Source of the DNA: Scybalocola_A sp900557175 | GTDB taxonomy: Bacteria; Bacillota; Clostridia; Lachnospirales; Lachnospiraceae | DNA: 64,000 nt | Assembly (NCBI GenBank): GCA_937890745.1 | Contig: CALADH010000090.1 | Span: 1 to 64,000, forward strand | Direction: 5' to 3' | Shown here: piece by piece, positions 1 through 8,389 of the stretch | Layout: each line of letters starts with the position of its first letter | How positions within the stretch are numbered: position 1 is the first letter of the stretch | Position numbers and translations under genes: made by a program | The notes under the pieces: model-generated | What the model was told of the DNA's origin: nothing | Seen by the model: only the letters and a program-made list of their open reading frames with translations | The model's database searches: none

Positions 1-51
1 AGCATCTGCCTTACAAGCAGAGGGTCACAGGTTCGAGCCCTGTAGGCCCCA
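1..51 (+). tRNA. tRNA-Val (anticodon TAC), 3' part only
   Basis: The window opens inside this tRNA, so the acceptor 5' strand and D arm are missing. The anticodon stem TCTGC/GCAGA encloses loop CTTACAA, giving anticodon TAC (valine). The T arm ACAGG-TTCGAGC-CCTGT and the 3' acceptor strand ending at the discriminator A at 51 are intact. It is the first of three tightly packed tRNA genes. Confidence 0.9.
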
Positions 52-56
52 TTAAT

Positions 57-142
57 GCCGGCGTGGCGGAACAGGTAGACGCACAGGACTTAAAATCCTG
101 CGGGCCTAATCGCCCGTACCGGTTCGATTCCGGTCGCCGGCA
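57..142 (+). tRNA. tRNA-Leu (anticodon TAA)
   Basis: The acceptor arms GCCGGCG (57-63) and CGCCGGC pair perfectly. The anticodon stem CAGGA/TCCTG encloses loop CTTAAAA, so the anticodon is TAA. The long variable arm typical of class II tRNA (leucine) is visible as a short hairpin, GGGC-CTAATC-GCCC, and the T loop is TTCGATT. It lies 5 bases after the tRNA-Val. Confidence 0.95.
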
Positions 143-157
143 TTTAAAACTTAATAT

Positions 158-231
<74 letters not shown>

Positions 232-236
232 CTTTC

Positions 237-267
237 AGGTTCTCATGAAAATGAGAACCTTTTTTTA
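237..267 (+). terminator. Rho-independent terminator of the tRNA cluster
   Basis: A 10-bp stem AGGTTCTCAT / ATGAGAACCT with a GAAA tetraloop is followed by a run of seven T. It sits 6 bases after the tRNA-Arg gene and ends the tRNA transcript. Confidence 0.93.
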
Positions 268-443
268 TGACATAGGAAATTGCTTCCTATGTCACAAAAA
301 AGCTCCGCGAGGGATGCGACCAGATGCATATGGAATATGACTGCCTACGGCAGTCTGCATCTGGCGCGCAAAGCGGAGCAAGTCCCTCAAGGATTGAGGG
401 ATTTAGGGAGTTCGAAGCGGACTTGTCCGCTTTGTTCTTTTTT
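267..443. repeat. Structured dispersed repeat, full-length copy
   Basis: This non-coding stretch between the tRNA terminator and the MATE gene is almost entirely palindromic. Hairpin 1 is GACATAGGAA/TTCCTATGTC (269-293). An outer stem GCTCCGC (302-308) pairs with GCGGAGC (373-379) and encloses CCAGATGCA/TGCATCTGG (320-328/356-364) and GACTGCC/GGCAGTC (339-355). Then come CCCTCAA/TTGAGGG (384-400) and AAGCGGA/TCCGCTT (415-432) followed by a T-rich tract. The first 51 bases recur at 8290-8340 with 3 mismatches. The overlapping short reading frames are therefore not believed. It could be a MITE-like element or a structured RNA; the tail may also act as a terminator. Confidence 0.65.
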
Positions 444-467
444 ACTTTGTAGAAATAGGGGAGCATT

Positions 468-1832
468 ATGAAAAAACAAAAAGTTAGGATGAGAACGCCG
501 CATATGTTTGATAATGCCGCGCTGCGTAAAATTTTAATTCCGGTGGCAATTGAACAATTTTTGGCATCAATGATGGGAACTGCGGATACGATGATGGTAA
601 GTAATGTCGGCTCAGCGGCAATATCGGCGGCATCACTTGTGGATTCTCTGAATATTCTTGTGATACAGGCATTCGCGGCGCTGTCCGCGGGCGGATCAAT
701 TATATGCGCGCATTATATCGGCGGAAAAAATAAAAAGGAGGCAAATCGTTCGGCAGGGCAGGTGATGTTCGTTGTGACGCTTCTCTCCACAATATTAATG
801 GCTGTCTGTCTTATATTTAATGAGTCACTTTTAAGACTTATTTTTGGTCAGGTCGAAGAAGCTGTTATGGTCGCGGCAAGAACTTACTTCTTTTATACAG
901 CACTGTCATTTCCATTTATCGGTATTTACGATGCCGGCGCTTCAATTTTCAGGGCGCAGGGAAATACAAGAACGCCGATGGTTATTTCGGTAACGTCGAA
1001 TGTGCTTAACGTCGGCGGCAATGCAATTCTTATATGGGGATTTCATATGGGGATTGCCGGCGCAGCTATTGCGACACTCGTTTCAAGAATTTTTTGTGCC
1101 GTTATGGTTATGTTGCTTTTGAGAAAAACAACCAATGTCATTACGGTCAGAGATTATTTGAAAATACGTCCGGATGGCAGAATGATTAAGAAAATACTTA
1201 AAATCGGCGTGCCGTCAGGTATTGAAAACGGAATGTTCCAGTTCGGAAAACTGGCAATTCAGTCAACAGTGTCAACACTTGGTACGGCAGCTATTGCGGC
1301 GCAGGCAATGACAAATATTCTTGAAGGTTTAAACGGCGTTGCGGCGATGGGCATTGGTATCGGTCTGATGACTATTGTCGGACAATGCATGGGCGCAGGA
1401 CGAAAAGACGAGGCAAGATATTATATAAAAAAAGTAACATTTATTGCAGAAATGGTTGTTGTTATAAGCTGTCTGATTGTATTTGTGCTTGTGAAACCGG
1501 TGACAATACTTGGAGCGATGGAAGCTGAGAGTGCGGCAATGTGCATGTTTATGATGGGCTGGATTACAGTTATCAAACCGCTTGTATGGACACTGGCATT
1601 TATCCCGGCTTACGGTATGCGCGGCGCCGGTGATGTTCGTTTTTCAATGATTCTTTCCTGCCTGACAATGTGGTTTTGCCGTGTATTTTTATGTATCGTT
1701 CTCATAAGAAATTTTGGGTTCGGTCCTATGGCAGTATGGATTGGTATGTTTTCAGACTGGACAATCCGGGCTGTTTTATTTACAATCCGTTTCTTAAGTG
1801 GAAAATGGGCGAAAATCGGCATAGAAAAGTAG
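468..1832 (+). CDS. MATE family multidrug/Na+-type efflux transporter
   Basis: A 454-residue polytopic membrane protein of normal MATE length (about 450) with some twelve hydrophobic segments and the two-fold repeated layout of the family. Residues 10-50 carry the typical start: a short basic N-terminus, a helix ending in a P-x-x-x-E-Q pattern, and a G-T-A-D-T-M motif in TM1. MATE proteins export drugs or metabolites by Na+ or H+ antiport; the substrate cannot be read from sequence. The ATG at 468 is preceded by AGGGGAG (457-463). The gene stands alone behind the structured repeat and is followed by a separate promoter at 1866. A second, more distant MATE gene lies at 50.7 kb. Confidence 0.92.
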   Translation: MKKQKVRMRTPHMFDNAALRKILIPVAIEQFLASMMGTADTMMVSNVGSAAISAASLVDSLNILVIQAFAALSAGGSIICAHYIGGKNKKEANRSAGQVMFVVTLLSTILMAVCLIFNESLLRLIFGQVEEAVMVAARTYFFYTALSFPFIGIYDAGASIFRAQGNTRTPMVISVTSNVLNVGGNAILIWGFHMGIAGAAIATLVSRIFCAVMVMLLLRKTTNVITVRDYLKIRPDGRMIKKILKIGVPSGIENGMFQFGKLAIQSTVSTLGTAAIAAQAMTNILEGLNGVAAMGIGIGLMTIVGQCMGAGRKDEARYYIKKVTFIAEMVVVISCLIVFVLVKPVTILGAMEAESAAMCMFMMGWITVIKPLVWTLAFIPAYGMRGAGDVRFSMILSCLTMWFCRVFLCIVLIRNFGFGPMAVWIGMFSDWTIRAVLFTIRFLSGKWAKIGIEK

Positions 1833-1865
1833 CTTTTTTGTATGTAATCCTTAAGTAAAAACATT

Positions 1866-1894
1866 TTGAAATTCATAGGCAGTTGTGATATAAT
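1866..1894 (+). promoter_or_regulatory. Sigma-A type promoter for the cdaA operon
   Basis: TTGAAA (1866-1871), a 17-base spacer and a perfect TATAAT (1889-1894), about 50 bases before the first gene of the operon. Confidence 0.75.
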
Positions 1895-1947
1895 ATAAAG
1901 ACTACAGATGCTGATAACAGATTAGATAAGTCTTTGAGAGGTTTTTT

Positions 1948-2373
1948 ATGTTGAATGAGGAAAAAATAAGAATCATGACAAGGGCGGCAATTTATGAAAA
2001 AGGCAAGGGCAAAGAGGATTTAAAGATTACTGCTTACGGTGACAGTGACTATGTCCGTTTTAATTTGCTTAAGACCATTATCGGGGCAACGATAAGTTTT
2101 ATTTTCGCAGCCGGTCTTTTCGTACTCTATAGGATGGACGATTTTATGGCAAATATGATGAAGTTTGATCTGATGAAGCTTGGGCGGGAAGTCCTTGTTA
2201 TTTATCTGATTTTTATCGGCATTTATATTGCCATAAGTATTGTTGTTTATCAGGTAAAGTATTCGACTGCAAAGCGCCGGGTGAATGCTTACAACGATGA
2301 ACTTGAGATGATTGAAGAAATTGCGGAAGATGATGCAAAAAATAATGCACACAGCAGGAGGGCGGACGATTGA
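1948..2373 (+). CDS. Unknown two-TM membrane protein, first gene of the c-di-AMP operon
   Basis: A 141-residue protein I do not recognise. Residues 1-45 are soluble and mixed charge. Two hydrophobic helices lie at about 48-65 and 88-110, and the C-terminal 30 residues are acidic and probably helical (ELEMIEEIAEDD). Both termini are predicted cytosolic. The ATG at 1948 follows GAGAGG. Its stop overlaps the TTG start of the next gene by 4 bases, so the two are probably translationally coupled, and both precede cdaA. Position suggests a membrane partner of c-di-AMP signalling, but that is inference only. Confidence 0.8.
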   Translation: MLNEEKIRIMTRAAIYEKGKGKEDLKITAYGDSDYVRFNLLKTIIGATISFIFAAGLFVLYRMDDFMANMMKFDLMKLGREVLVIYLIFIGIYIAISIVVYQVKYSTAKRRVNAYNDELEMIEEIAEDDAKNNAHSRRADD

Positions 2374-3524
2374 ACGAGTTATTAGAGTATAAAGGAAAAC
2401 TTATGAAAATATACCATGAATTTGAAGCTTATTTTAAAGTTGCGGCAAAGTTTATATTTGCACTGCTGACATTAAACAGTATTTCAAGTGGTCTTGGTTA
2501 TTTTGAAGTGTTAAATTTAGTCTCCATCCGCCTCTTTATTGCGGTTGTGTGTGCTTTTATACCGGTGCCAATGGTTGTTTTTGTGATGGTTGCCGTTATT
2601 TTACTCCATCTGTTTAAGCTGTCGGTTATTTTTGCAGCATTAGCACTTGTTGTATTTTTAATGATGTATCTGCTATATTTAAAGTTTGCACCGTCTCAGG
2701 GAATGTATATGCTCGCAGTTGTTGCACTGGCGCCATTTCATCTGGATGTTGCAATACCTTTAATTGCCGGAATGTTTTTTACACCGGTGGCAATTATCCC
2801 GATGGCAATCGGTATTTTTACAGTGAAGTTTTTAAGCGCTATTTCAGGGGCGGCAGCTGCTCTTGGCACAAGTACGGAAATTGATGCGATTGTTGCCTCA
2901 ATCCAGTCTGTTGCTGATAAGCTTATGGGCGATAAGGAGATGGTGCTTTATATCATTGCTTTTGCTGCCGTGACCGTCCTTGTTTATGTCGTTAAAAAAC
3001 TGCCTTTTGATTATTCATGGTATGCAGCGATTGCAGCAGGCGCAGTCTTGAACATTGTGATGCTGGCTGCTGGCGGTTCGGTGCTTGGCGTTGAAATCAG
3101 CATAGGCGGTGTGCTTATAGGAACAGTTGCAGCCGCACTTGTATCGGCGCTGCTTCAGTTTTTGGAGTGTACAGTTGATTATAAACATAAAGAATTTTTG
3201 GAATTTGAAGATGATGACTATTATTATTATGTGAAAGCCATTCCAAAGCTTGGCAGCATACCTTATGAGGTACCTGCAAAGAAGGAAAGAAAATCTTCGG
3301 CGGATAAGAAACCGGAAAGCAACAGTGATTCACAGACAGATACACAATGGATTTCAGAGCTTTCTGAGACAATGGCGAAAGAACCGTCAGGCGATACGGT
3401 TGTGCCAAATAAAAAGCCTGCGGGAAAAGCAAAGGCGCCGGTAAACACACCGATCCAGGATGATTTTGGCGGCTTTGACAGTTTTGATTTTGATGATTTT
3501 GATGACAGCAACAGTAAATTTTAA
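2370..3524 (+). CDS. Unknown polytopic membrane protein with acidic C-tail, upstream of cdaA
   Basis: A 384-residue protein starting at TTG 2370 (RBS AGGAGGG), overlapping the previous stop. Residues about 25-280 form eight or more hydrophobic helices with small-residue-rich patches around 150-170. Residues about 290-384 are low-complexity, rich in K, S, D and E, and end in an acidic-aromatic tail of the type FGGFDSFDFDDFDD. No catalytic motif is seen. The repeated F-D steps resemble a short linear binding tail. It sits directly before cdaA with a hairpin between. It may form a membrane complex with CdaA/CdaR, but no function is shown by sequence. Confidence 0.8.
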   Translation: MNELLEYKGKLMKIYHEFEAYFKVAAKFIFALLTLNSISSGLGYFEVLNLVSIRLFIAVVCAFIPVPMVVFVMVAVILLHLFKLSVIFAALALVVFLMMYLLYLKFAPSQGMYMLAVVALAPFHLDVAIPLIAGMFFTPVAIIPMAIGIFTVKFLSAISGAAAALGTSTEIDAIVASIQSVADKLMGDKEMVLYIIAFAAVTVLVYVVKKLPFDYSWYAAIAAGAVLNIVMLAAGGSVLGVEISIGGVLIGTVAAALVSALLQFLECTVDYKHKEFLEFEDDDYYYYVKAIPKLGSIPYEVPAKKERKSSADKKPESNSDSQTDTQWISELSETMAKEPSGDTVVPNKKPAGKAKAPVNTPIQDDFGGFDSFDFDDFDDSNSKF

Positions 3525-3543
3525 ATGATTTTGCACAGGCTGT

Positions 3544-3579
3544 AAGCTCTGACGGAATATTATTTTCCGTACAGAGCTT
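3544..3579 (+). other. Strong intergenic hairpin before cdaA
   Basis: AAGCTCTG pairs with CAGAGCTT, and inside it ACGGAA pairs with TTCCGT, around a small AT-rich loop. Only three T follow, so it is a poor terminator. It lies between the unknown membrane gene and the cdaA RBS and could be an RNA-processing, attenuation or mRNA-stability element. Confidence 0.55.
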
Positions 3580-3624
3580 TAGGTGGATAGACAGCCGGAT
3601 ATTTACAGAAAGAGGGTGGAAAGC

Positions 3625-4512
3625 TTGAGAGAAATGATTGATTATATACAGAATTTTATTTCGATGGGTACATTCTCGGCATTTCGCCATCCGACTTCAT
3701 ATCTTGAAATTGCGATTATTGCATTTATTATCTATCATATTTTAGTGTGGATAAAAAATACAAGGGCATGGACATTGTTTAAAGGCATTGTTGTTGTCCT
3801 TGTTTTTGCGCTTTTAGCGGAGTTACTTCATCTGACGACGATTCTTTGGATTTTTGGTAAGACTTTTAATGTTGTCGCCATTGCAGTCATTGTCATTTTC
3901 CAGCCGGAACTTCGCAAGGCGCTGGAGGAGCTTGGCCGGAAGCGGTTTGTTGCTTCCCTGTTTTCAACGGGAGAGACGGAGCAGAAAGGTCAGGCCAACA
4001 GTGATAAGTGCATCAATGAGGTTGTGCGGGCGGCTTATGAGATGGGCAAGGTAAAGACAGGCGCACTGATTGTTCTTGAGCGAGAAGTGCTCTTAAGCGA
4101 ATATGAGCGCACAGGTATTCCGCTTGATTCCGTCGTTTCAAGCCAGCTTTTAATTAATATTTTTGAGCACAATACACCGCTGCACGATGGTGCCGTATTT
4201 ATCCGGAGCAACCGTATTGTGGCGGCGACATGCTATCTTCCGCTTTCAGATAATATGGAGCTTAGTAAAGAACTTGGTACAAGGCACCGGGCAGCTGTCG
4301 GTATCAGTGAAGTTTCAGACAGTATGACAATTATTGTTTCCGAAGAAACAGGTGCAGTTTCACTGGCGCAGAATGGTAAACTGCAAAGAAACATTGATAT
4401 GGAAACGATGAAGCGGCTGCTGACGAAAAAGCCGAAGACAGCGGGAACAGCCACAGGACGATTCAGTAAGCTTAAGGAGATTGTTAAGTATGAAAAAAAA
4501 GATAACAAATAA
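3625..4512 (+). CDS. cdaA: Diadenylate cyclase CdaA
   Basis: CdaA makes cyclic di-AMP from two ATP at the inner face of the membrane. The N-terminal ~90 residues hold three membrane helices, and the DisA_N catalytic domain follows at about 105-270. The signature DGA motif (D188-G-A) and RHR motif (R220-H-R) are both present, so the enzyme should be active. I place the start at TTG 3625 (RBS GAGGGTGG), giving 295 residues; a GTG at 3583 would add 14 residues without a good RBS. It overlaps cdaR by 23 bases, the conserved cdaA-cdaR order. The usual third partner glmM is not here; HPr and leuA follow instead. Confidence 0.96.
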   Translation: MREMIDYIQNFISMGTFSAFRHPTSYLEIAIIAFIIYHILVWIKNTRAWTLFKGIVVVLVFALLAELLHLTTILWIFGKTFNVVAIAVIVIFQPELRKALEELGRKRFVASLFSTGETEQKGQANSDKCINEVVRAAYEMGKVKTGALIVLEREVLLSEYERTGIPLDSVVSSQLLINIFEHNTPLHDGAVFIRSNRIVAATCYLPLSDNMELSKELGTRHRAAVGISEVSDSMTIIVSEETGAVSLAQNGKLQRNIDMETMKRLLTKKPKTAGTATGRFSKLKEIVKYEKKDNK

Positions 4513-5749
4513 TCTCGGCATGAAGCTATTGTCAATCCTGGCGGCGACGGTGATCTGGCTGATTATTGTCAATGTAGACGATGCAGTTACAACGAAGAAG
4601 CTGACACTGAATGTCCAGGAGACGAATACGAATGCCGTGACAGATGAGAATTATACATATGAACCTGTTTCGGGACAAAAAGCGACAATTACAGTAAGCG
4701 GACGTTCTTCCGTACTTTACAATATTACGGCGGACGATTTTGTGGCTACGGCGGATTTAAGTAAGCTTTCCATTACAGATGCTGTTTTTGTGGATGTTGA
4801 GCAGACAAATGATTCGATAAGGACCGATGGCCGTGTTGAGATTTTATCAAATACAAACACATATACAATTAAGAGAGAAAAAGTTGCGGAGGAAACATTT
4901 TCCCTTGTGCCGTCAAAAATCGGTGAGGAGGCTGAGGGCTATTATGCAACCGGCTATCAGCTTTCGCCAAATACAGTGACGATTCGCGGTTCAAGTACAA
5001 CCGTAAGTAAGATTAAAGAGGTTGTTTTGGACATTGATGTTTCAGAGGCTTCAGAAAGCTTTACCGAGACTGTGACGCCAAAAGTTTTTGGCGATGACGG
5101 TTCGGAAATTGACACGAGCAAGCTGACCTTTAACGGTGAGGATTTATTTGACGTTTCAGTCGATGTGACTGTCCAGCCGACAAAGGAAGTGGACATACGG
5201 TTTACGACGACAGGCGAACCGGCTTATGGCTATGAAGTGACGGGTGTGACGGCAGTGCCGGAGTCCGTGCTTATTGCAGGGCCGAAGGATGTGCTGAAAA
5301 AGCTGACAGAAATACCGATGTCTTTAGATATTACAGGTCAGAATCAGAGTATCGAAAAAAATCTTTTATATGATGAAGTACTCAGACAGATTGATGAAAG
5401 TCTTCAGCTTGTAAGAAGCAATGATAAAGAAAATGGCCTTGCAGTGACAGTTACCATTGAAAAGAAAGAGGATAAGGCTGTCAGCGTTGCTTTAGATAAG
5501 GTCGATTTGACGAATAAACAGGAAGGCTATACGTATGAAATTTCGGAGGATTCCGGAGAAATTATTGCGGATGTGACAGCGGCAGCTTCTGTTCTTGAAA
5601 GTTTTACGGCCGATGATGTGACAGCGTCGGCGGATATGTCAGGACTGGCGGAAGGTGAGCATACAGTATTTGTGACATTCAAAAGCGGCAAGTCTGTGAC
5701 GTTTATACGGCCTCAGGTGGCAGTCAACATCATTGTAGCGAGAAAGTAA
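4490..5749 (+). CDS. cdaR: CdaR, YbbR-domain regulator of CdaA
   Basis: A 419-residue membrane-anchored extracytoplasmic protein. One helix (about 10-28, ending in I-W-L-I-I) is followed by several beta-rich YbbR repeats; each shows a pattern near V-T-I-x-G, for example around 165-170 and 255-260. CdaR proteins bind CdaA in the membrane and tune c-di-AMP synthesis. The ATG at 4490 follows AAGGAGA and lies inside the end of cdaA; an upstream TTG at 4481 overlaps the RBS and is not used. Its length agrees with family members carrying three or four YbbR repeats. Little doubt about identity. Confidence 0.93.
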   Translation: MKKKITNNLGMKLLSILAATVIWLIIVNVDDAVTTKKLTLNVQETNTNAVTDENYTYEPVSGQKATITVSGRSSVLYNITADDFVATADLSKLSITDAVFVDVEQTNDSIRTDGRVEILSNTNTYTIKREKVAEETFSLVPSKIGEEAEGYYATGYQLSPNTVTIRGSSTTVSKIKEVVLDIDVSEASESFTETVTPKVFGDDGSEIDTSKLTFNGEDLFDVSVDVTVQPTKEVDIRFTTTGEPAYGYEVTGVTAVPESVLIAGPKDVLKKLTEIPMSLDITGQNQSIEKNLLYDEVLRQIDESLQLVRSNDKENGLAVTVTIEKKEDKAVSVALDKVDLTNKQEGYTYEISEDSGEIIADVTAAASVLESFTADDVTASADMSGLAEGEHTVFVTFKSGKSVTFIRPQVAVNIIVARK

Positions 5750-5795
5750 ATCAATTACGATTGATAGATTATCTGTAAAGGGTAGGTAGAGATAT

Positions 5796-6062
5796 ATGGT
5801 AAAGGACAAAGTAGTTGTATATAATCCGTCAGGTCTCCATCTTCGTCCGGCAAGTGTTTTGTGCAGGGAGGCAATGCGGTTTAAGTCGATGATTTCATTC
5901 AAAACAGCAAATGGTATCGCCAATGCAAAAAGTGTGCTCAGTGTTCTCGGCGCTGGTGTGCAGTGCGGCGATGAGATAGAACTCATATGCGATGGCGTTG
6001 ATGAAGAAGAAGCGCTGAAGACGTTGACTGAGGAAATTCAAAATGGTCTAAAAGGGGAGTAG
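5796..6062 (+). CDS. ptsH: HPr family phosphocarrier protein
   Basis: An 88-residue HPr. The active-site loop G-L-H-L-R-P-A-S places the phosphorylated histidine at residue 15 (the usual Ala16 is Leu). Ser46 sits in N-A-K-S-V-L-S-V-L-G, so the HPr-kinase site of Firmicutes is retained, and the protein could serve both PTS sugar uptake and catabolite control. There is no ptsI beside it; it stands between cdaR and leuA with 6 bases to leuA. Lack of ptsI means it could be a second, Crh-like HPr, but the intact His15 argues for phosphocarrier activity. Confidence 0.9.
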   Translation: MVKDKVVVYNPSGLHLRPASVLCREAMRFKSMISFKTANGIANAKSVLSVLGAGVQCGDEIELICDGVDEEEALKTLTEEIQNGLKGE

Positions 6063-6068
6063 CAGCTT

Positions 6069-7739
6069 ATGTTAAATTATGAGAGATACAAAAAAAATCC
6101 GGTTTTAGATTTTCCTGAAAGAACATGGATTAACAAACAGATTGAGAAAGCGCCGGTTTGGTGCAGTGTTGATTTACGGGATGGCAATCAGGCATTGATT
6201 GATCCGATGGTTGTGGAGGAAAAAATCGAATTCTTTAATATGCTTGTAAGGCTTGGTTTTAAAGAAATTGAGATTGGTTTTCCGTCAGCATCCCAGATCG
6301 AATATGATTTTTTAAGGACGCTTGTTGAAAGAAATATGATTCCTGATGATGTCAAGGTTCAGGTGCTGACGCAGGCGCGCCCGCATTTGATCAAGCGGAC
6401 ATTTGAATCGATTGAGGGAATTAAAAATGTTATTCTCCACATTTACAATTCAACATCGGTACTTCAAAGAGATGTCGTTTTCGGCATGAACAAGGAAGAA
6501 ATTAAAAAGATTGCTGTGGACGGCACTCAGATGGTGAAGGATTATGCCAAGAATTTTAAAGGTAATTTATGGCTTCAGTATTCACCGGAAAGCTTTACAG
6601 GAACAGAAGTTGACTATGCGCTTGAAGTGTGCGAAGCTGTTTTTGACGTATGGCAGCCGACAAAGGAAATGCCGATGATCGTTAATCTTCCGGCAACTGT
6701 TGAGATGAATACGCCGAATGTTTATGCAGATCAGATCGAGTGGATGAGCACACATTTCAGAGAGCGTGATAAGATTATTCTCAGTGTGCATCCGCATAAT
6801 GACAGAGGTACGGGTGTGGCAGCGACAGAACTTGCACTTCTTGCCGGCGCGGATCGTGTTGAGGGAACACTTTTTGGCAATGGTGAGCGTACAGGTAATG
6901 TTGATATTTTAAATATTGCTTACAATATGTTTTCACAGGGCGTCAACCCGAATTTGAATATTGAAAATATTAATGAAATTATTGAAGTTTATGAGCGCTG
7001 CTGCAAGCTGCCGATCCATCCGCGTCATCCGTATGCAGGCAAGCTTGTATTTACAGCATTTTCAGGTTCTCATCAGGATGCGATCAATAAAGGCATTAAA
7101 GCGATGCGGGAGCGTCATCCGGACAGATGGGAGGTTCCTTATCTTCCGATTGATCCATCGGATATCGGCCGTGATTACGAACCGATTGTCCGCATTAACA
7201 GTCAGTCGGGCAAGGGCGGCGTTGCCTTTATTATGGATCAGTATTTTGGATTCCAGATTCCGAAGGAGATGCACAAGGAATTTGCCGATGCGATTCAGAA
7301 TATTTCAGAGCATCAGGGTGAGGTAACACCTGAGCAGATTTATAAGCGTTTTAAGGAAATGTATATTGAGGCAAATGAACCGCTTCATTTTAAAAAGGTA
7401 AAGATTGAAGATATCAGTGACCTTCATGATACTTTTGACACAAAAGTAGTACTCACATATACAGAAAATGGTATTGAAAAGACAATCGAGGGCTTTGGAA
7501 ATGGTCCGATTGACGCTGTAAAGCATGGGCTTAATCAGAAAACAAAGTACCATACAAAGCTGACGCTTTATTCAGAGCATGCGCTGACAATGGGATCGGA
7601 TTCCCAGGCGGCCACATACATCCAGCTGATGAACGCACAAACCGGCGAGACAGCCTTCGGCGTCGGTGTCAGCTCTAACATTACACGTTCATCAATCAGG
7701 GCAATTTTCAGCGCTCTGAACAGATTGTTTTATAAATAA
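6069..7739 (+). CDS. leuA: 2-isopropylmalate synthase
   Basis: LeuA condenses acetyl-CoA with 2-oxoisovalerate, the first committed step of leucine synthesis. At 556 residues it matches the longer LeuA2-type enzymes (about 560). The catalytic TIM barrel opens with L-R-D-G-N-Q (residues 36-41) and carries the metal-binding H-P-H-N-D-R-G-T near 241-248. The C-terminal ~110 residues are the regulatory allosteric domain that binds leucine. It is preceded closely by HPr and followed without a gap by a GNAT gene. No T-box or other leucine leader is visible, and no other leu gene is nearby. Confidence 0.96.
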   Translation: MLNYERYKKNPVLDFPERTWINKQIEKAPVWCSVDLRDGNQALIDPMVVEEKIEFFNMLVRLGFKEIEIGFPSASQIEYDFLRTLVERNMIPDDVKVQVLTQARPHLIKRTFESIEGIKNVILHIYNSTSVLQRDVVFGMNKEEIKKIAVDGTQMVKDYAKNFKGNLWLQYSPESFTGTEVDYALEVCEAVFDVWQPTKEMPMIVNLPATVEMNTPNVYADQIEWMSTHFRERDKIILSVHPHNDRGTGVAATELALLAGADRVEGTLFGNGERTGNVDILNIAYNMFSQGVNPNLNIENINEIIEVYERCCKLPIHPRHPYAGKLVFTAFSGSHQDAINKGIKAMRERHPDRWEVPYLPIDPSDIGRDYEPIVRINSQSGKGGVAFIMDQYFGFQIPKEMHKEFADAIQNISEHQGEVTPEQIYKRFKEMYIEANEPLHFKKVKIEDISDLHDTFDTKVVLTYTENGIEKTIEGFGNGPIDAVKHGLNQKTKYHTKLTLYSEHALTMGSDSQAATYIQLMNAQTGETAFGVGVSSNITRSSIRAIFSALNRLFYK

Positions 7740-8243
7740 ATGGTGATCGCAGAGACAAAGCGGCTTATTTTAAGAGAATTTGTTCCCGAAGATATTGACG
7801 GTTTATATACAATCTATGAGGGTAATCAAATGTTTGTTCCGCCGCTTTCACAAGACCGGGACGAGGAAAAGATGAAGCTTGAAAGTTATATTCATTATGT
7901 TTATGGCTTCTATGGTTTCGGACTTTGGGCTGTCGTTGAAAAAGCAACGGGGACTTTGATCGGAAGATGCGGCTTGTCAGTGGAAGACATCGATAATCAT
8001 GTTGAACTTGAACTTGGCTATATGATTGGCAGATCGTGGCAGAAAAAAGGCTATGGCCTTGAAAGTGTCCGGGCAGTGCTCGATTATGCTGCGGAGGAAA
8101 TATGCGAAAAGCGTATTGCAGTGCGGATCGACGCGGAAAATGAGGCGTCGGCGGCACTGGCCAAGGCGGCAGGCTTTGTCAGGAAAGGAACAACAGTATT
8201 TGAAGGCAAAACGATGGATTTATATTTTTATGATATCAAATGA
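7740..8243 (+). CDS. GNAT family N-acetyltransferase
   Basis: A 167-residue protein with the RimJ/RimL-like start (T-K-R-L-I-L-R-E-F) and the acetyl-CoA pyrophosphate loop Q-K-K-G-Y-G near residue 100, followed by an E-S-V-R-A-V helix. Such enzymes acetylate protein N-termini or small amines; the substrate is unknown. Its ATG follows the leuA stop directly (TAAATG), so translation is probably coupled. Ends at a strong terminator. Confidence 0.9.
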   Translation: MVIAETKRLILREFVPEDIDGLYTIYEGNQMFVPPLSQDRDEEKMKLESYIHYVYGFYGFGLWAVVEKATGTLIGRCGLSVEDIDNHVELELGYMIGRSWQKKGYGLESVRAVLDYAAEEICEKRIAVRIDAENEASAALAKAAGFVRKGTTVFEGKTMDLYFYDIK

Positions 8244-8244
8244 T

Positions 8245-8287
8245 GGGGTGCCGGGGCGGCAAAGCACTGCTGCCCGGTACCCCTTTC
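8245..8287 (+). terminator. Terminator after the leuA-GNAT unit
   Basis: GGGGTGCCGGG (8245-8255) pairs with CCCGGTACCCC (8273-8283) with one mismatch, followed by a short T run. It ends the operon that starts at 1948. Confidence 0.7.
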
Positions 8288-8289
8288 TT

Positions 8290-8340
8290 ATGACATAGAA
8301 AATGGCTTCCTATGTCATAAAAAAGCTCCGCGAGGGATGC
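8290..8340. repeat. Second, truncated copy of the structured repeat
   Basis: These 51 bases match 267-317 with 3 mismatches. They include the hairpin GACATAGAAAATGG/TTCCTATGTC and the tail GCTCCGCGAGGGATGC. The rest of the element is absent, which suggests a decayed or partial copy. A shorter remnant of the first hairpin (TGACATAGGAAAA) is at 10771. Confidence 0.7.
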
Positions 8341-8389
8341 AAAGCATAGTAGAGTTTGTGAAAGGAGAAAGGAAAGAAGGATTAATGCT

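Noticed and set aside
280..471. 63-codon frame in the structured repeat
   Set aside because: Its sequence is fully explained by nested palindromes; no RBS, and the second copy at 8290 does not keep the frame.
3115..3690. 191-codon frame on the - strand opposite the unknown membrane gene and cdaA start
   Set aside because: It lies antisense to two well-supported genes, has no RBS, and its product is a Cys/His/Pro-rich shadow typical of antisense frames.
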